This document shows, piece after piece, positions 21,890 through 33,685 of a DNA stretch of 64,000 nt. Position numbers and translations under genes: made by a program. The notes beneath the pieces are model-generated. The model saw only the letters and a program-made list of their open reading frames with translations, made no database searches and was not told the origin of the DNA. Location: the NCBI GenBank assembly GCA_025403435.1, contig CM046341.1:124001-188000 (forward strand). The letters are read 5' to 3'. Origin of the DNA: Artocarpus heterophyllus. Taxonomy: Eukaryota; Streptophyta; Magnoliopsida; Rosales; Moraceae. Positions within the stretch are counted from its first letter, which is position 1; the number at the start of each line of letters is the position of its first letter.

Positions 21890-24800
21890 TGTGACGACCC
21901 GCCTTTTGGGCAGTCACTTTACTTTCTTAAATATCGTTACGTAAATAGTAATCTTACTTACTTAGTAAGAAAAATACTGAAATAATTTTTTTTTAAACAT
22001 TCTTTAAAAGTTCTTTATAACTGATGCGACCTCTGTCGCATTTCAAGTTGAGACCTTGCTCAATACTTGCCCTTAAAATCATTTCAAATCGTTTCTTAAA
22101 ACTTAATAAGAAATATTTATTAAATCATAGCTTAAAACTTTACTTTATAATTACATAAAACAGTTCGTAAACTGTATCTTAAAACTTTGAATACAATTCT
22201 TAAAACTCTGATTTTCTTAAAACTTCACAAACACTACATTAAACAATAGAACACCTTTTCTTTGCATAGTGGAAGCAAACAGTGATGATATCCATACCCA
22301 AATCTTCGCATCTGTCCTCTGCAGCACCCCACTCTTCTAGCGGGTCCTATTGGTCACCCATAAATTACATACAGCATGAAGAAACTTTTAATGAGCTTTC
22401 GCTCAGTAAGTTCAAGCATAAACTCACAAATCATTAAATTATGCTTTAAAACTTTTCTCATAAAAACCTTTCTCTTGAAACATTTTTCATAAACGTTTTC
22501 CATAAACATTTCTGAAAACGTTTTTCATAAACGTTTTTCATAAAACATTTCTGAAACGTTTTGCATAAACGTTTTTCGTAAAATATTTCTTGAACATTTT
22601 TCTTAAAACGTCGTTCATAAACCTTTTCTTGAAAACATGAATGTTTTTCATAAATATTTATCATAAAACATTTCTCTGAATGTTTTACATAACATAACAT
22701 ATAAATATTTCATAAAAAGGCATTCAAGCAACATCAGAATGCATGACTCCATTTATGCTCAATTATTAACTTCAATTATGAGCATTTTACGAACATTCTT
22801 ATCTTACTTTAACTTTCTATTTTCGTTACTTAACTTTTCTTATCTTACTTTAACTTCTATCCTTGTTCCTTATCTTTCCTTACCTTATAACCTTTAGTGT
22901 TCGTACCAACTCATTAATCATGAGATCATAAACATGATGCTTCCCTTGTGGAAGACTTAAGACCATCAAACATTGAGGTCTTGTACCTCACATCTAGGAG
23001 GTCAAACTTTAATTTTACTTTCATTACCTCATAACAAAGAGGCTGGTACGACACTTTCTTTTTATCTTTACGTTACCTTTTTATTAACTTTAGTGAGCAT
23101 TTCAAATGCAATCACGTCATATGCAAACACACTTGCAATTCATAGCTTGTACTATAAAACCTATTGCATAACAAATGCAACATATTGCTTAATAAATACA
23201 TCATAAAACGTAAACAGATTTTACAAATCATAACTTGTATTCTAACACTTATTACATAACAAATGCAACATATAACTTTTATTCTAAAACTTATTGCACA
23301 ACAAATGCAATTTCTTGCATAACCAATGCATCATATAACTTATAACTTAGATTATAAAACATTATGCATTGTCATAATGCAAAGCACACTTTAAATACTT
23401 TGAAAATCATAACTTGAACTTTTAAAAGCGTTATGCATGTCAATATGCAAATAGACTTTAAACATAACAATTGCAAATCTTTTTCTTGAACTTTAAAACT
23501 TTTTGCATAATAAATGCAAACATACTTTAAAAGAAACTTGCATAATAATTGCAAACTCATTTGCAAATTATATAAATAAGCATTTAAAAATCATTTACTT
23601 CATGTTGTAGGAGAGATTTGAACTTACCCAAACTATGCTCTAGCGTTCTCTATTCCATTCCTTTTCCTTACATTAGTCGACCTCTGTGTCCTGATCAAAC
23701 GATAACCGGCTTATTAATTAACTTTCTTTATTATCAATCCACTCGATTGATAATAAAACGTAAACATTAACCATTCTTTCCTTTTAACTTGACTAGTGTA
23801 CTTTTGTTTACCGTTGTCTTTACTTAACCTTATAAACCATCGGTTTACCTTTCCTTCGCTTAGCTTTATAACGCACCGGGGTTTCTTTTTCTTTTAACTT
23901 CGTAAGCCATCGGTTTACCTCTCGTTTACTTAAACATCCCTTATTAAATCTCTGGTCTCACATGACGGTTACGTTACTTAATGTATTACGGAACATTTTT
24001 CGTCTAAGAACGTTATGCTAAATTGGAGTGTTCGATTCCGTTCTAGCCGTTTCCTTGATAATGACGATTTTACCCTTAACGGGTTTTTCGTCAACCTTGT
24101 AACATTATAAATCCCATTCTCACATAAAACAGTGTAACAATCACTGATCATGCATTTCATAAATTTTCATGAAAGCATCTAAAATAATTTATTTTAAAAC
24201 AGTTCTACTGTAGACGAGATTTTTACTTACTTGGACTCCAAGCTAAGCAGGTCCAGTTGTATCTTGTTGTATCTACAATATGCGAAGCATCCTTTACAGT
24301 GCTCCTCGAGCGACCATGAATGGTTAGGAATGCTTCCTAGAGATCGTACATTACTGGAAACATCATTTTGGACTCCGTTACTACTGTTTGAATCGCCTCG
24401 ATTCGCATGCAGTCAGTACCGGATGATTTTTACCAAAGTGGAATTAGCTTGAACAGAGATCACCATCCCGTTCAAAGCATCAAAACGAGTCGTGAGGCGG
24501 TCTCAGATCGTCGATTGGAGGTCCGGATCACAAAAATCCAAAGTCGTCGTTGACCATCGTTGACCAACTTTGACCGGCATCAATCGGGGTCCGTTGGCAG
24601 CTGGGCTTGGGCCTACCCCCCCTAAATCAACTATTCTAAGTCCAATGGCGGTGTCAATTTCACCTAATTCTGCCTCTAACATAGCAGATCATGAAGTACA
24701 ACGTCGGTAGAAATGGATGAGCTCCGATCTTGATTCTCCAACGATGGTGGACCAAAATTGGCCGAGGGCTTTTACTACCTACTCGTTTCTGAGTCAAACG

Positions 24801-25559
24801 GTGGTGGAGGTGTACCTCACCGTCGCCATGAGCGGTGGTTCCAAAGGTGGCACGACGACAGAGATGTGGTGGCTCCGTCGGGCCTCTTCTAGCTGGAATT
24901 GAGCTAGAAGATTGGTGTCTTTTTGTTCCTCTCGTTATGCTGAGTCCGTAGACACCAAGATCACATCGATCGGACGTCGGACGACAAAGATATCTCGTCA
25001 AAAAGTTTGGGTTTCTCTGTCACTTTGGGCGACGCGTGTGGCTTCCTCCGGTGGCTTTTTGGGCGGCACGGCACCTCGTTGGACTCAGCTCGTCGAGAGC
25101 TTTCCATTGGTGCGGGAGGTGTTGAAAAAAAATGCCAAAATCTCGAACGAGATTTAAGGAGAGAGAGAGAGAGAGAGAAAATCTAGAGAGAGAAAGTAGA
25201 GAGACAAAGAGCCAAATTTTGTGAGATTTTTCTTTTTTTTTCTTTTGCACTTTTATAAAAAAAATTATGGTCCATACAGTCCAATTCCTATACTGCATTG
25301 CTTTAATACTGTATAATTTTTCATGTTATTATACAATATTTTTCTTTAAACTGTACTTTTCATCTTAATATAATCCTTAACTTAATACATTTTTAATGCA
25401 TTAGAAATCTCGGGTGTTACAATCTACCCTCCTTAAAAATTTTCGTCCTCAAAAATTAGCACCTTCATAGGTAGTTCATCTCCCTTATCCTCTTTTTTAT
25501 TCTTAACATGCATCCTTAATCAGTACTTTTTCACTAAAATTGAGCCTTCATCTTGGAAC
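21890..25559 (-). mobile_element. Inverted related LTR plus 3' internal stub
   Basis: Plus strand begins TGTGACGACCCGCC at 21890 and reaches CGGGTGTTACA at 25421, a 3,532-bp LTR in reverse. Beyond it, about 138 bp of internal sequence remains. On the minus strand this carries the polypurine tract AAGGAGGGTAGAT directly before the LTR and GAGGACGAAAATTTTT further out. This layout recalls Del/Tekay chromoviruses, but no protein domain is left to confirm it. The rest of the element is missing; the right junction is not precisely located. It differs from the 5.1-kb copy by lacking about 830 bp (equivalent of 55850-56690) and by a different segment at 24160-25200. Confidence 0.75.
22440..22700. 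repeat. Degenerate short tandem repeat of the CATAAACGTTTTT type
   Basis: Irregular repetition of CATAAACGTTTTT and CATAAAACATTTC variants. It recurs in the other LTR copies at about 54540-54960, and in reverse at 26230-26440. Confidence 0.7.
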
Positions 25560-28500
25560 TTCAACAATTTTAAGAATAAAAGTTATGATTCACAAAATGT
25601 GATTGCGTTATATGATGCATTTGTTATGCAACAAGTCACATTTGTTATGCAATATATTTCAGAATAAAAGTTATGATTCTCAAAAAGTGATTGCGTTATA
25701 TGATGCATTTGTTATGCAATAAGTTGCAGAGTACAAATTATGATTACCAAAATGTGTTTGCATTTTAAGTTGCATTTGTTATGCAATAGATTTAATAGTA
25801 CAAGCAATGATTTGCAAGTGTATTTGCATATGATGTGGTTGCATTTGATGTGCTCACTAAGGTTAATAAGAAGGTAATGTAAAGTTGAAAAGAAAGTGTC
25901 GTACCAGCCTCCTCGTTGTGAGGTAATGAAAGTATAGTTAAAGTTTGACCTTCTAGATGTGAGGTACACGACCTCAAAGTTCGATGGTCTTAAGTCTTCC
26001 ACAAGGAAAGCATCACGTTTATGATCTCATGATTAAAGATGTTGGTATGAACACTAAAAGTTATAAGATAAAGAAAGTTAAGGAACAAAAGGTGGAAAGT
26101 TAAAGTGTAAGATAAGAAAATATAAGGAACAAGGATAGAAAGTCAAAGTAAGAAAGAATGGTCATAAGATGCTCATAATCGAAAGTTTATAATTGAGCAT
26201 AAATGAAAACATGCATTGTGATTGTATTTGATTTGTTTATTGTGAAACATTTATATGCTATGAAAAACGTTCTGAGGAATGTTTTATATTAAATGTTTAT
26301 GAAAACATAAATGACGTTATGAAGAGCAATCTAAGGATTGTTTTATGTTGGATATTTTATGAAAAGCGTTTATGAAAAACGTTATAGCAATTGCTTTAGG
26401 AAAACGTTTATGGAAAACGTTCTAGAAAAGTTTTTAAAGCATGTTTAAATGCTTTGTGAGATTTTGTTTGAACTTACTGAGCGAAAGCTCATAAAAGGTT
26501 TCTTCATGCTGTAGGTAGTTTTATGGGCGACCAGTATGACCCGTTAGAAGAGCTGGGTGCTGCGGAAGACGGATGCGAGGATTTGGGTATGAATACCACT
26601 ACAATAAGGTTTCTGCTGTTTAAAAGAAATATTTTTCACTATTTAATATAGTGTTTTTAAAGTTTTAAGAGATAGCAAAGTTTGAAGAAATGTTTCCAAG
26701 TTTAAGATACAGTTTATGAACTGTTTATTATAATTATAAAGTTAAGTTTTAAGCGATGTTTTAGTAAATGTTTCTTATTAAGTTTTAAGAAACGATTTGA
26801 AATAGTTTTAAAGTCACGTGTTGAGCAAAGTCTCAACATGAATGGCGACAGAGGTCACAATAGTTTTTAAGTACATTTAAAGAATATGTTTAGAAAAAAA
26901 AATTATTTCAGAATTTTTCTTACTAAGTAAGTAAGATTACTGTTCAACTAATGATGTTTAAGTAAGTAAAAAAACTGCCTAAAAAAGTGGGTCGTCATAC
27001 CTTCATCGTCTAGTTCCGAGGACTCGTCGAGTGGCTCCTTCGATGCGGGGCCACCCGTAGCCGATGAGGAACTCAAGGACGTGATTCAGCTCCTGTACTC
27101 GTCCCGCCAGCTTCGGATCGGAGGTCAGCCCCAAGTTTTTTTCTCTTTTCTTTTCTCTTCTTTTTTTTTTGTGCCGACCTTATTTTAACTTGGGGTTTTT
27201 GTTGTGCAGAGATGTCTTCACGGCCGAGCTCCGCTGTTGAAAGACGGGCTCTGATGGAGAGCCTAAGAAGGCAAAAAGGCAAGGCTGTGGAGACCAGGAG
27301 GAAACATAAGCAGACTCCCAGGGCAGAGCTTCCTCCCCAACCCGAGCAGGTTCCTACTTCAGTCCAAGAGCTGTCGCCTCCACCTTTGCCTCTGCCTCCA
27401 CCAACCAAGGATACGTTAGAAGAGATGCCGGTCAGGGACACGGCTGGAGTCTCGTCCGAGGACCCACAGAGGAGGGGCCCAAATTACCGCGACGTCATTT
27501 TGGAACGTCTCGGGGATGTGATGCTCCAGGATGATTTTTTCATGAACATCCGCGGGGAGGACTTCAAGAGCCTGTGTAATACGGCTTTCTGGGTTGCTAC
27601 CACCGTAAGCATTCATCCAAACCGAGCCTTTTAATTCCTTTTTTATCACCCTACCAGGCATTGAAGTCTCGTTTTCTGCAGACAAGTGCCATCCTACACA
27701 TGGTCCACTCGGCCAGGATGAAGGACCTCCATAAGGAGAAGGAGATGCACAAGAAAACTTTTCTCAGGAAGTTGGACATGGACAAAAAGCTCAGTGCTAA
27801 GAACATTGAGCTAGAATAAGCCAAGAACTCTCTTTCTCAAGCCCAGGAGGAAGCCCGGAAAGCCAAGGCCAAGGTCCAGGAGGCTTGGAGGCAGGCTAGA
27901 GAGGCGAAAGACGAAGCTGCACGGCTTAAAGGGAGGCTGACAACCCTACAGGTCGAGCACCAACAACTCATGGATGAGCTTCCAGGTCGTCTGGCTCGAG
28001 CCGTGGAGGAATTCAAGGCATCTCCAGAGTACGTTGATTACTACTACTTCGATATGATCGAACTCCATGATCATCTGATCAGGCAGCACCCCGAGGCTGA
28101 AGGCTTTGATTGGTCGCTCATTGTAGAGCCTGAGCACGGCGCTGCTCAGTAACAGCAAGGTGAGGAGAAGGTCGTCGTAGTAGAAGGCGATGGCGATGGA
28201 GACGAGCAGAGCACTGCCGGTGGTGGAGGCGAGGAAGCCGTGGCTGGCGGTGAAACTCTAGCTTAGGCTAATTTTTATCCCCTTTTTGTTTTGTTTCTTG
28301 ACTTATCTGGGTTCGGGAGGTGCCCGGTTAATTGTACCTCCCCCTATAAATAAAATTTATTTTCCGTTTTTCACTTCTTGGATTGTTGGATTCTATTTTT
28401 CTTTTAAATGTTTTTTGAGTGCGAATGTTCTCGGGAGAATATGTTCATGTTTCGACGTGAGAGGTTCCTCGAAAACGCAGTTACAGCTTTGAACCGCCGA

Positions 28501-28714
28501 GTAACCACATACCTCGGTCTTCAAAATTGGACCAGAATGCTTTCATATTTCCAAGTTAGATGCTCCTCTGGAGGGGCATTCCTGGAAACAGCTCTAAGAG
28601 CTCAGTCATTCTCTTCTCTCTTTTTTTTATTTTGGCAATTCCTAGTTGAGACCGAGTATGTCGTCTCGATGGCTATCGAGTTTACCCGAGTAGGGATGGT
28701 ATCCTTGTTCTCTC

Positions 28715-29454
28715 AATTAATCCGAGTGGTTATCCCTATCTGCTTAGTTAATCCGAGCAAGGTTTAGGTTTTCGTTCTTGGCTGGGCAAAGCACAACGGT
28801 GTGTGGCTACCCTTACCCTAAGTTAATCCGAGTGGTTATCCGTGTTTACTCAGTTAATTCAAGCAAGGTTTAGGTTTTTGTTCTCGGCCGGGCAGAGCAC
28901 AACGACGTGTGGCTACCCTTACCCTGAGTTAATCTGAGTGGTTATCCTTGTCTGCTCAGTTAATTCGAGCAAGGTTTAGGTTTCCGTTCTCGGCCAGACA
29001 GAGCACAACAGCATGTGGTAACCTTTACCCTGAGTTAATCCGAGTGGTTATCCTTGTCTGCTCAGTTAATCTGAGCAAGATTTAGGTTTCTGTTCTTGGC
29101 CGGGTAGAGCACAACTGCGTCTGGCTACCCTTATCGAGTTAATCCGAGCGGTTATCCTTGTCTGCTCAGTTAATCCGAGCAAGGTTTAAGTTTCCGTCGT
29201 CGACCGAACAGAGCACAACGGTGTGTGGCTACCTTTACCCTGAGTTAATCTGAGTGGTTATCCTTGTCTGCTCAGTTAATCCGAGCAAGGTTTAGGTTTC
29301 TGTTCTCGACCGGGCAGAGCACAACGGCGTGTGGCTACCCTTACCCTGAGTTAATCCGAGTGGTTATCCTTGTCTACTCAGTTAATTCGAGTAAGGTTTA
29401 AGTTTTCATTCTCAGCTGGTTAGAGCACAACGGCGTGTGGCTACCCTTACCCTG
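28715..29454. repeat. Tandem array, seven units of about 106 bp
   Basis: Seven head-to-tail units each run from GTTAATCCGAGTGGTTATCC through CTCAGTTAATCCGAGCAAGG and GAGCACAACGGCGTGTGGC to CTACCCTTACCCTGA. Units differ by a few substitutions and one is about 2 bp shorter. Each unit contains GTTAATCCGAG twice, so the unit is itself partly dimeric. It lies between integrase and the antisense ORF of the Tat element. Tandem arrays in the 3' part of Tat/Ogre elements are known to seed satellite DNA. Confidence 0.92.
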
Positions 29455-29829
29455 TTGCCCCCCTAGACTTGTCTAAGTTTTGAGGAAACTTTGCAAGTGT
29501 AGGACTCATCGGGGACGTTGTTGTGTGGAGCAACTTACTAGGTGGTCTGTACGGCGACAGACCTGGGGTCGGTAAAGTGCCGATCAACCCCCCAATTTGG
29601 TTAATCAGAATGACTTTCCCTTGTCGGGAGTTATTGTCTTGTCCTCCGAGCTAGAGTTACGGCGTCCTCTTTTGGATCCACATTTCCTTCAAATGCATTG
29701 CTCAAATGGAATGGTGTAGGAAATTTGGATTCCATTGATGTGATATATATACATTTTCTAGTCCTATTCAATAGGCCTAGTTACAAAAGAATTCTGGCTA
29801 GAGGTCAAAAAAGGTTTCAGGCCCTGACA
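29455..29829. other. Noncoding part of the Tat element between pol and the tandem array
   Basis: No open frame of note. It continues past the integrase end and meets the array at 29454. Confidence 0.5.
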
Positions 29830-30934
29830 TTAGAAAAAGAATCTTTTTAAAAGCTCGGTGTTCCACGGATGCCCGAGCTGATTTCCTTCCTGTCAGATAA
29901 TATGTACGTGCCCGGCCGAACGATGCCATCGACCTTGAACGGACCTTCCCACTTTGGACCAAAGGACCCAAGGCCGGGCTATTGAACCGTGACCTTCTTC
30001 AGTACCAAGTCTCCAACCTTGAAACTTTTGGGCTGGACCCTCTTGTTGTAATACCGAGCTACTACTTGATTCTAGGCTACGTTACGGATTGCTGCCCGGT
30101 TCCTTTTTTCTTCGAGTAAATCGAGCTCGGTCATCATCAATTTCGTGTTATGGATCTCCTCGTATCGTTCAATTCTGAAGCTAGGCAACCCTACTTCGGC
30201 CGAGATGACAGCCTCTGTCCCATATACGAGGGAGAACGGGGTTTCCCCAGTCGCCGTTCGGGCATTTGTTTGGTAAGCCTAGAGTACTTGTGGGAGCTCG
30301 TCAATCTATGCACCCTTGAGCCCCTTGAGCTTTTTCTTCAGGTTGTCTTTGATTGTCTTGTTTACAGCCTCCACCTGGCCGTTACTCTGCGGATAGCTCG
30401 GGGAGGAGAAAACCTTCCTGATGCCGAGCCGTTCACATAGGTGGAGAAGACCTGAAGATTTGAACTGTTTGGCATTGTCGGTCACAATTGTGTGTGGGAT
30501 CCCAAACCGGCAAATAATGTTCTTCCATACAAAGTTGGTACACTTGGCTTCAGTTATGTTAGTACAAGGTTCAACTTCAATCCATTTTGTAAGATAGTCT
30601 ATAGCCACGATGCAATACTTAATTGTGATAGGGCCGGTGGGAGAGGTCCAATCAAGTCGATGGCCTATTTTGCAAACGGCCATGCTGAGGTCACTGGAGT
30701 GAGTGGTTCGGTGTGATGGCTGGGCATCCTTGCAAACTACTGGCATTTGAGGCATTTTCGAGCAAAATCCCCGTAGTCCTGTTCCATAGTCGGCCAGTAG
30801 TAGCCCTGTCGAAGGCACTATTGGGCTAAAGAGTGTCCCCCATAGTGGTTGCTGCATAGGCCCTCGTGGATTTCTTTCATTAGATACTCGGCTTCTTTGG
30901 GGTCCAAGCATTTTAAGCATGGCGTGGTGTAGCC
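29830..30934 (-). pseudogene. Tat element integrase, broken
   Basis: The N-terminal zinc region (30930-30760) is frameshifted, but the core reads KYCIVAIDYLTKWIEVEP (first Asp), FGIPHTIVTDNAKQF (second Asp) and SPSYPQSNGQVEAVNKTI (Glu), the D,D-35-E triad. The C-terminal part near 30050-29850 has KRVQPKSFKVGDLVLKK and GPKWEGPFKV, the GPY/F-like module. A stop lies in the linker. Together with pol upstream this marks the end of the sense coding part. Confidence 0.85.
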
Positions 30935-31530
30935 TCATCGGTATAATTTTCCTCCGATCATCGAATATCGGGCTGAGCTGTTACATATCCGACGTGCTTC
31001 TTCTCGGTCGTCAGGTAATTCAGCTGTGGTCAGGTATCGGATGATCGGGTCCACCCATGTGGTCTCGGGTTCTTCGGCTACACTTGTGATTTCCCTGATG
31101 ATGCTCGGCTCGACAAGTCTTTCAATGGGAATGGAGGTTAAATCGCTACCGCCCAAGCCTGAGGCTAATTGGACAAGGGCATCGGCTTCTGCGTTCTCTG
31201 ACCGAGGGATTTGCTTGAAAGAGTAAAACTTGAATTGTCCGAGTAGTTGCTTCACTTCTTGTAAATATGCAGCCATGGAATTTGCTCAGGCCTGAAATCC
31301 CTCGGTGACCTACTGAACCATAAGCATTGAGTCGTTGTGGATGGTTATGCGGTCTACCTTGAGATCTTGGGCGATCCAAAGCCCGGCCAGGAGAGCTTCG
31401 TATTCTGCCTCATTGTTGGAGGCCTTGAAATCAAATCGGAGGGCATAGATAACTTTATAACCGTCCGGGCTGGTTAAAATCAGCCTGACACCTTACCCGT
31501 CAACGCAAGAAGATCCATCGACATGAAGTT
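30935..31530 (-). pseudogene. Tat element second (archaeal-type) RNase H
   Basis: The minus strand encodes KLHVDGSSCVDG, then a stop, then NNEAEYEALLAGL (31430-31380) and later IPRSENAEADALVQLAS (31200-31150). The pattern (DGS, NEAEYEAL, N.EAD.LA) is an extra RNase H of the kind acquired by the Tat/Ogre lineage and placed between RNase H and integrase. At least three in-frame stops disrupt it. Confidence 0.8.
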
Positions 31531-33685
31531 TTCGGTCTGGCTCTAGGGTAATGCTGTCCTCACTGCAGCTGGGTGCATCAGGCACTTCGACAGGTGACTT
31601 CTCGACTAGCGAGGTCGCCTGTCCGGCTTCTATGAATTCTGTGATGAAGTCCGCTAGAGCTTGAGATTTGATGGCCGTCCTTGGCACAAAATGCACATCA
31701 TACTGGTTGAGCTCTACTGACCATTTGGCCATACGGCCTGATATCTCTGGCCTCTGGAGTACTTGCCAAAGAGAAAATTTAGTCGGGACATTGATGGTAT
31801 GGCCTTGGTAGTACGGTCGCAACTTATGGACTGAAGTAATTAAGGCAAAGGCCAACTTTTTGAGTGGCGGGTACTGCTCCTTGGTGCCTTGGAATGCATG
31901 GCTTGTATAGTAAACCAGCCTTTGGACTCCGTCTTCGTCTCGGACTAAGACCGAGCTAACGGCTTTCCCAGACACAGCTAAATATACGGTTAAAACTTCA
32001 TTGGGCAAAGGTTTGGACAGGAGCGGGGGCATGGCTAAGCAGCTCTTCAGGCCTTGAAAAGCTTCCTCACACTCCCTGCTCCACTCAAACCTCCCCTTGA
32101 GTGCCCTAAAAAATGGATGGCACTTGTCGGTGGCCCGGGAGACAAACCTTGACAGGGCTACCACCATGCCAGTGAGCCGTTGCACGTCTTTTACTGTCCG
32201 AGGAGAATGTATGTCAATAATTGCTTGGGCCTTTACCAGGTTAACCTCGATGCCTCGTTGATTAACTAAAAATCTGAGGAATTTGCCCAAGCTTACACCG
32301 AATGCACACTTCGTCGGGTTGAGTTTCATCCCATATTCCTGGAGAATGTCGAAGCTTGCTCGGATATCGGCCATGTGGTTTTCTGCTTGGATAGATTTTA
32401 CTAGCATGTCATCCACGTAGACCTCCATCATTTTCCCGATCAGCCGAGCAAACATCTTATTGACGAGGCGTTGGTATGTAGCTCTGACATTCTTCAGCCC
32501 AAAAGGCATTACTACGTAGCAGTATAAGCCCTGGTCGGTAATGAAAGCAGTTTTTACTTGATCTTTCAAGGCCATCTTTATCTGATTGTACCTAGAGTAA
32601 GCGTCCATAAAGCTCAGGAGCTCGTGGCCAGCAATGGCATCGACGAGCTGATCTATCCGAGGAAGTGGAAAGCAGTCCTTCGGGCAGGCCTTGTTGAGAT
32701 CGGTATAATCAATGCAGATCCACCATTTGTCATTTGCCTTTTTGACGAGGGCGACATTCGCTAGCCATTCCGGGTACTTGACTTCTCTGATGAACCTAAA
32801 AGTCCTTCTTTTTTGTATCACCGACCTGTGGCTAGGTTGGACATTAAGTCGATGGCTGATGACGCTCGGATCAATGCCGGGCATGTCCTCATGGGACCAT
32901 GCAAACACATCCCGATACTCGGTAAGAAGCCTTTCCAGGTCGGCCCGGATCTCAGGTTTCAGCTGCTATCTGAGTTGGATAGTGTGTTCAGACCTCTCGG
33001 GGTCTAAGGAGAATGACACCAAGTCTTCGACCAGGGTGGCTCTTACCTCTTCTTTGGGGAATCTGGGGTCCATATTTGATAGCATCTTGGGTGTCGGGTC
33101 GGTAGGGAGATCCATTTCGTCAACCGCATAGATGGCCGAGACGCCTAGATGTCGAGCTATATCTGCTCTTACGGCATTGGCATAACAAGCTTGGAAATCC
33201 ATCTGGGATGAGTGAATCACTCCAACACCGCCATCCGTTGGAAATTTCATGGCCAGGTGATATGTGGAGACTATGGTCTTTAAAGCGTTCAGTGTCGGGT
33301 GGCCGATGATGATGTTGTACTGGGAGGGTTTGTCGACGACCAAAAAGTCAACAACCCGAGTGACCCGAGCAGCTTCTTCTTCGAAGGTTACGGGCAAGCC
33401 GACCTTCCCTACTGCTCGAACGCATTCTCCCACGAAGCTATAAAGCAGGGTCCAAACGAGGACCAAAGGGGCATTGCTTATCTTTAATTTATCAAAGGCT
33501 TGCTTAAAGAGGATGTCGGTCGAGCTGCCGTTGTCGATTAAAACACGTCGTACTATGTTATTGGCGATGGGCAGCTTGCACACTAGAGCGTCATTGTACT
33601 GGTGGATTAACCGATCTGCTTTTTCCTCGGTAAACGTGATTAGGATGTTCTCTTGGTGACATATCTTATTGATATGCTCGGACAT
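31493..33685 (-). pseudogene. Tat element protease, reverse transcriptase and RNase H
   Basis: The protease segment (33685-32966) has VLIDNGSSTDILF, the active-site motif in the DxGSS style of Tat elements. After a TAG near 32955, reverse transcriptase (32908 onward) shows VALVKKANDKWW, IDYTDLNKACPKDCFPLP, MPFGLKN and the catalytic EVYVDDMLVKS. RNase H follows (YTSHAFQGTKEQY, FALITSVHKLRPYYQGH). Compared with the second copy at 62563, about 20 residues between RRRTF and FI.EVKYPEW are missing without shifting the frame, so the N-terminal fingers region is deleted. This copy cannot be fully active. Confidence 0.88.

Larger units (their letters stand above)
18416..27004 (+). mobile_element. Giant solo LTR (18421-26999) with CCTTC duplications, split by an inverted relative
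   Basis: The LTR begins TGTAACACTCGAGATTTC at 18421 and ends GGGTCGTCATA at 26999, where TCACA has mutated to TCATA. CCTTC flanks it at 18416-18420 and 27000-27004. The forward LTR sequence covers 18421-21889 and resumes near 25560-26999, about 4.9 kb in total, matching in reverse the intact 5.1-kb copy at 53968-59080. Between the halves lies an inverted related LTR. No coding region occurs. The insertion interrupts the Tat antisense ORF. Confidence 0.85.
15099..28266 (+). pseudogene. Antisense ORF (aORF) of the Tat element, with introns, split by two insertions
   Basis: Pieces on the plus strand, opposite to gag-pol, share one frame: 15099-16213, 18246-18420, 27005-27123, 27210-27604 and 27682-28266. 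The first piece resembles the Pfam 'putative gypsy type transposon' domain (PF04195) with LYAKFFRAGLRLPFHPFLRR near 15740-15800. The last pieces encode a Pro-rich segment, a Lys/Glu-rich coiled coil (27740-27960) and a Gly/Glu-rich tail. Two introns are plain: donor GTCAGC at 27124 with acceptor TTGTGCAG at 27209, and donor GTAAGC at 27605 with acceptor TTCTGCAG at 27681; both joins keep the frame. Six in-frame stops fall in the first piece and more in the others, so this copy is dead. Antisense ORFs are documented in Tat/Ogre elements; their role is unknown. Confidence 0.78.

Noticed and set aside
22458..22700. Minus-strand repeat protein-like frame
   Set aside because: Product of the short CATAAACGTTTTT tandem region in a noncoding LTR.
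24660..25001. 113-residue minus-strand frame
   Set aside because: No recognisable domain, inside an LTR; no support as a gene.
30306..30440. Plus-strand frames opposite the Tat integrase
   Set aside because: Antisense shadows; the minus strand carries the conserved integrase motifs. This differs from the antisense ORF at 15099-28266, which does not overlap pol.
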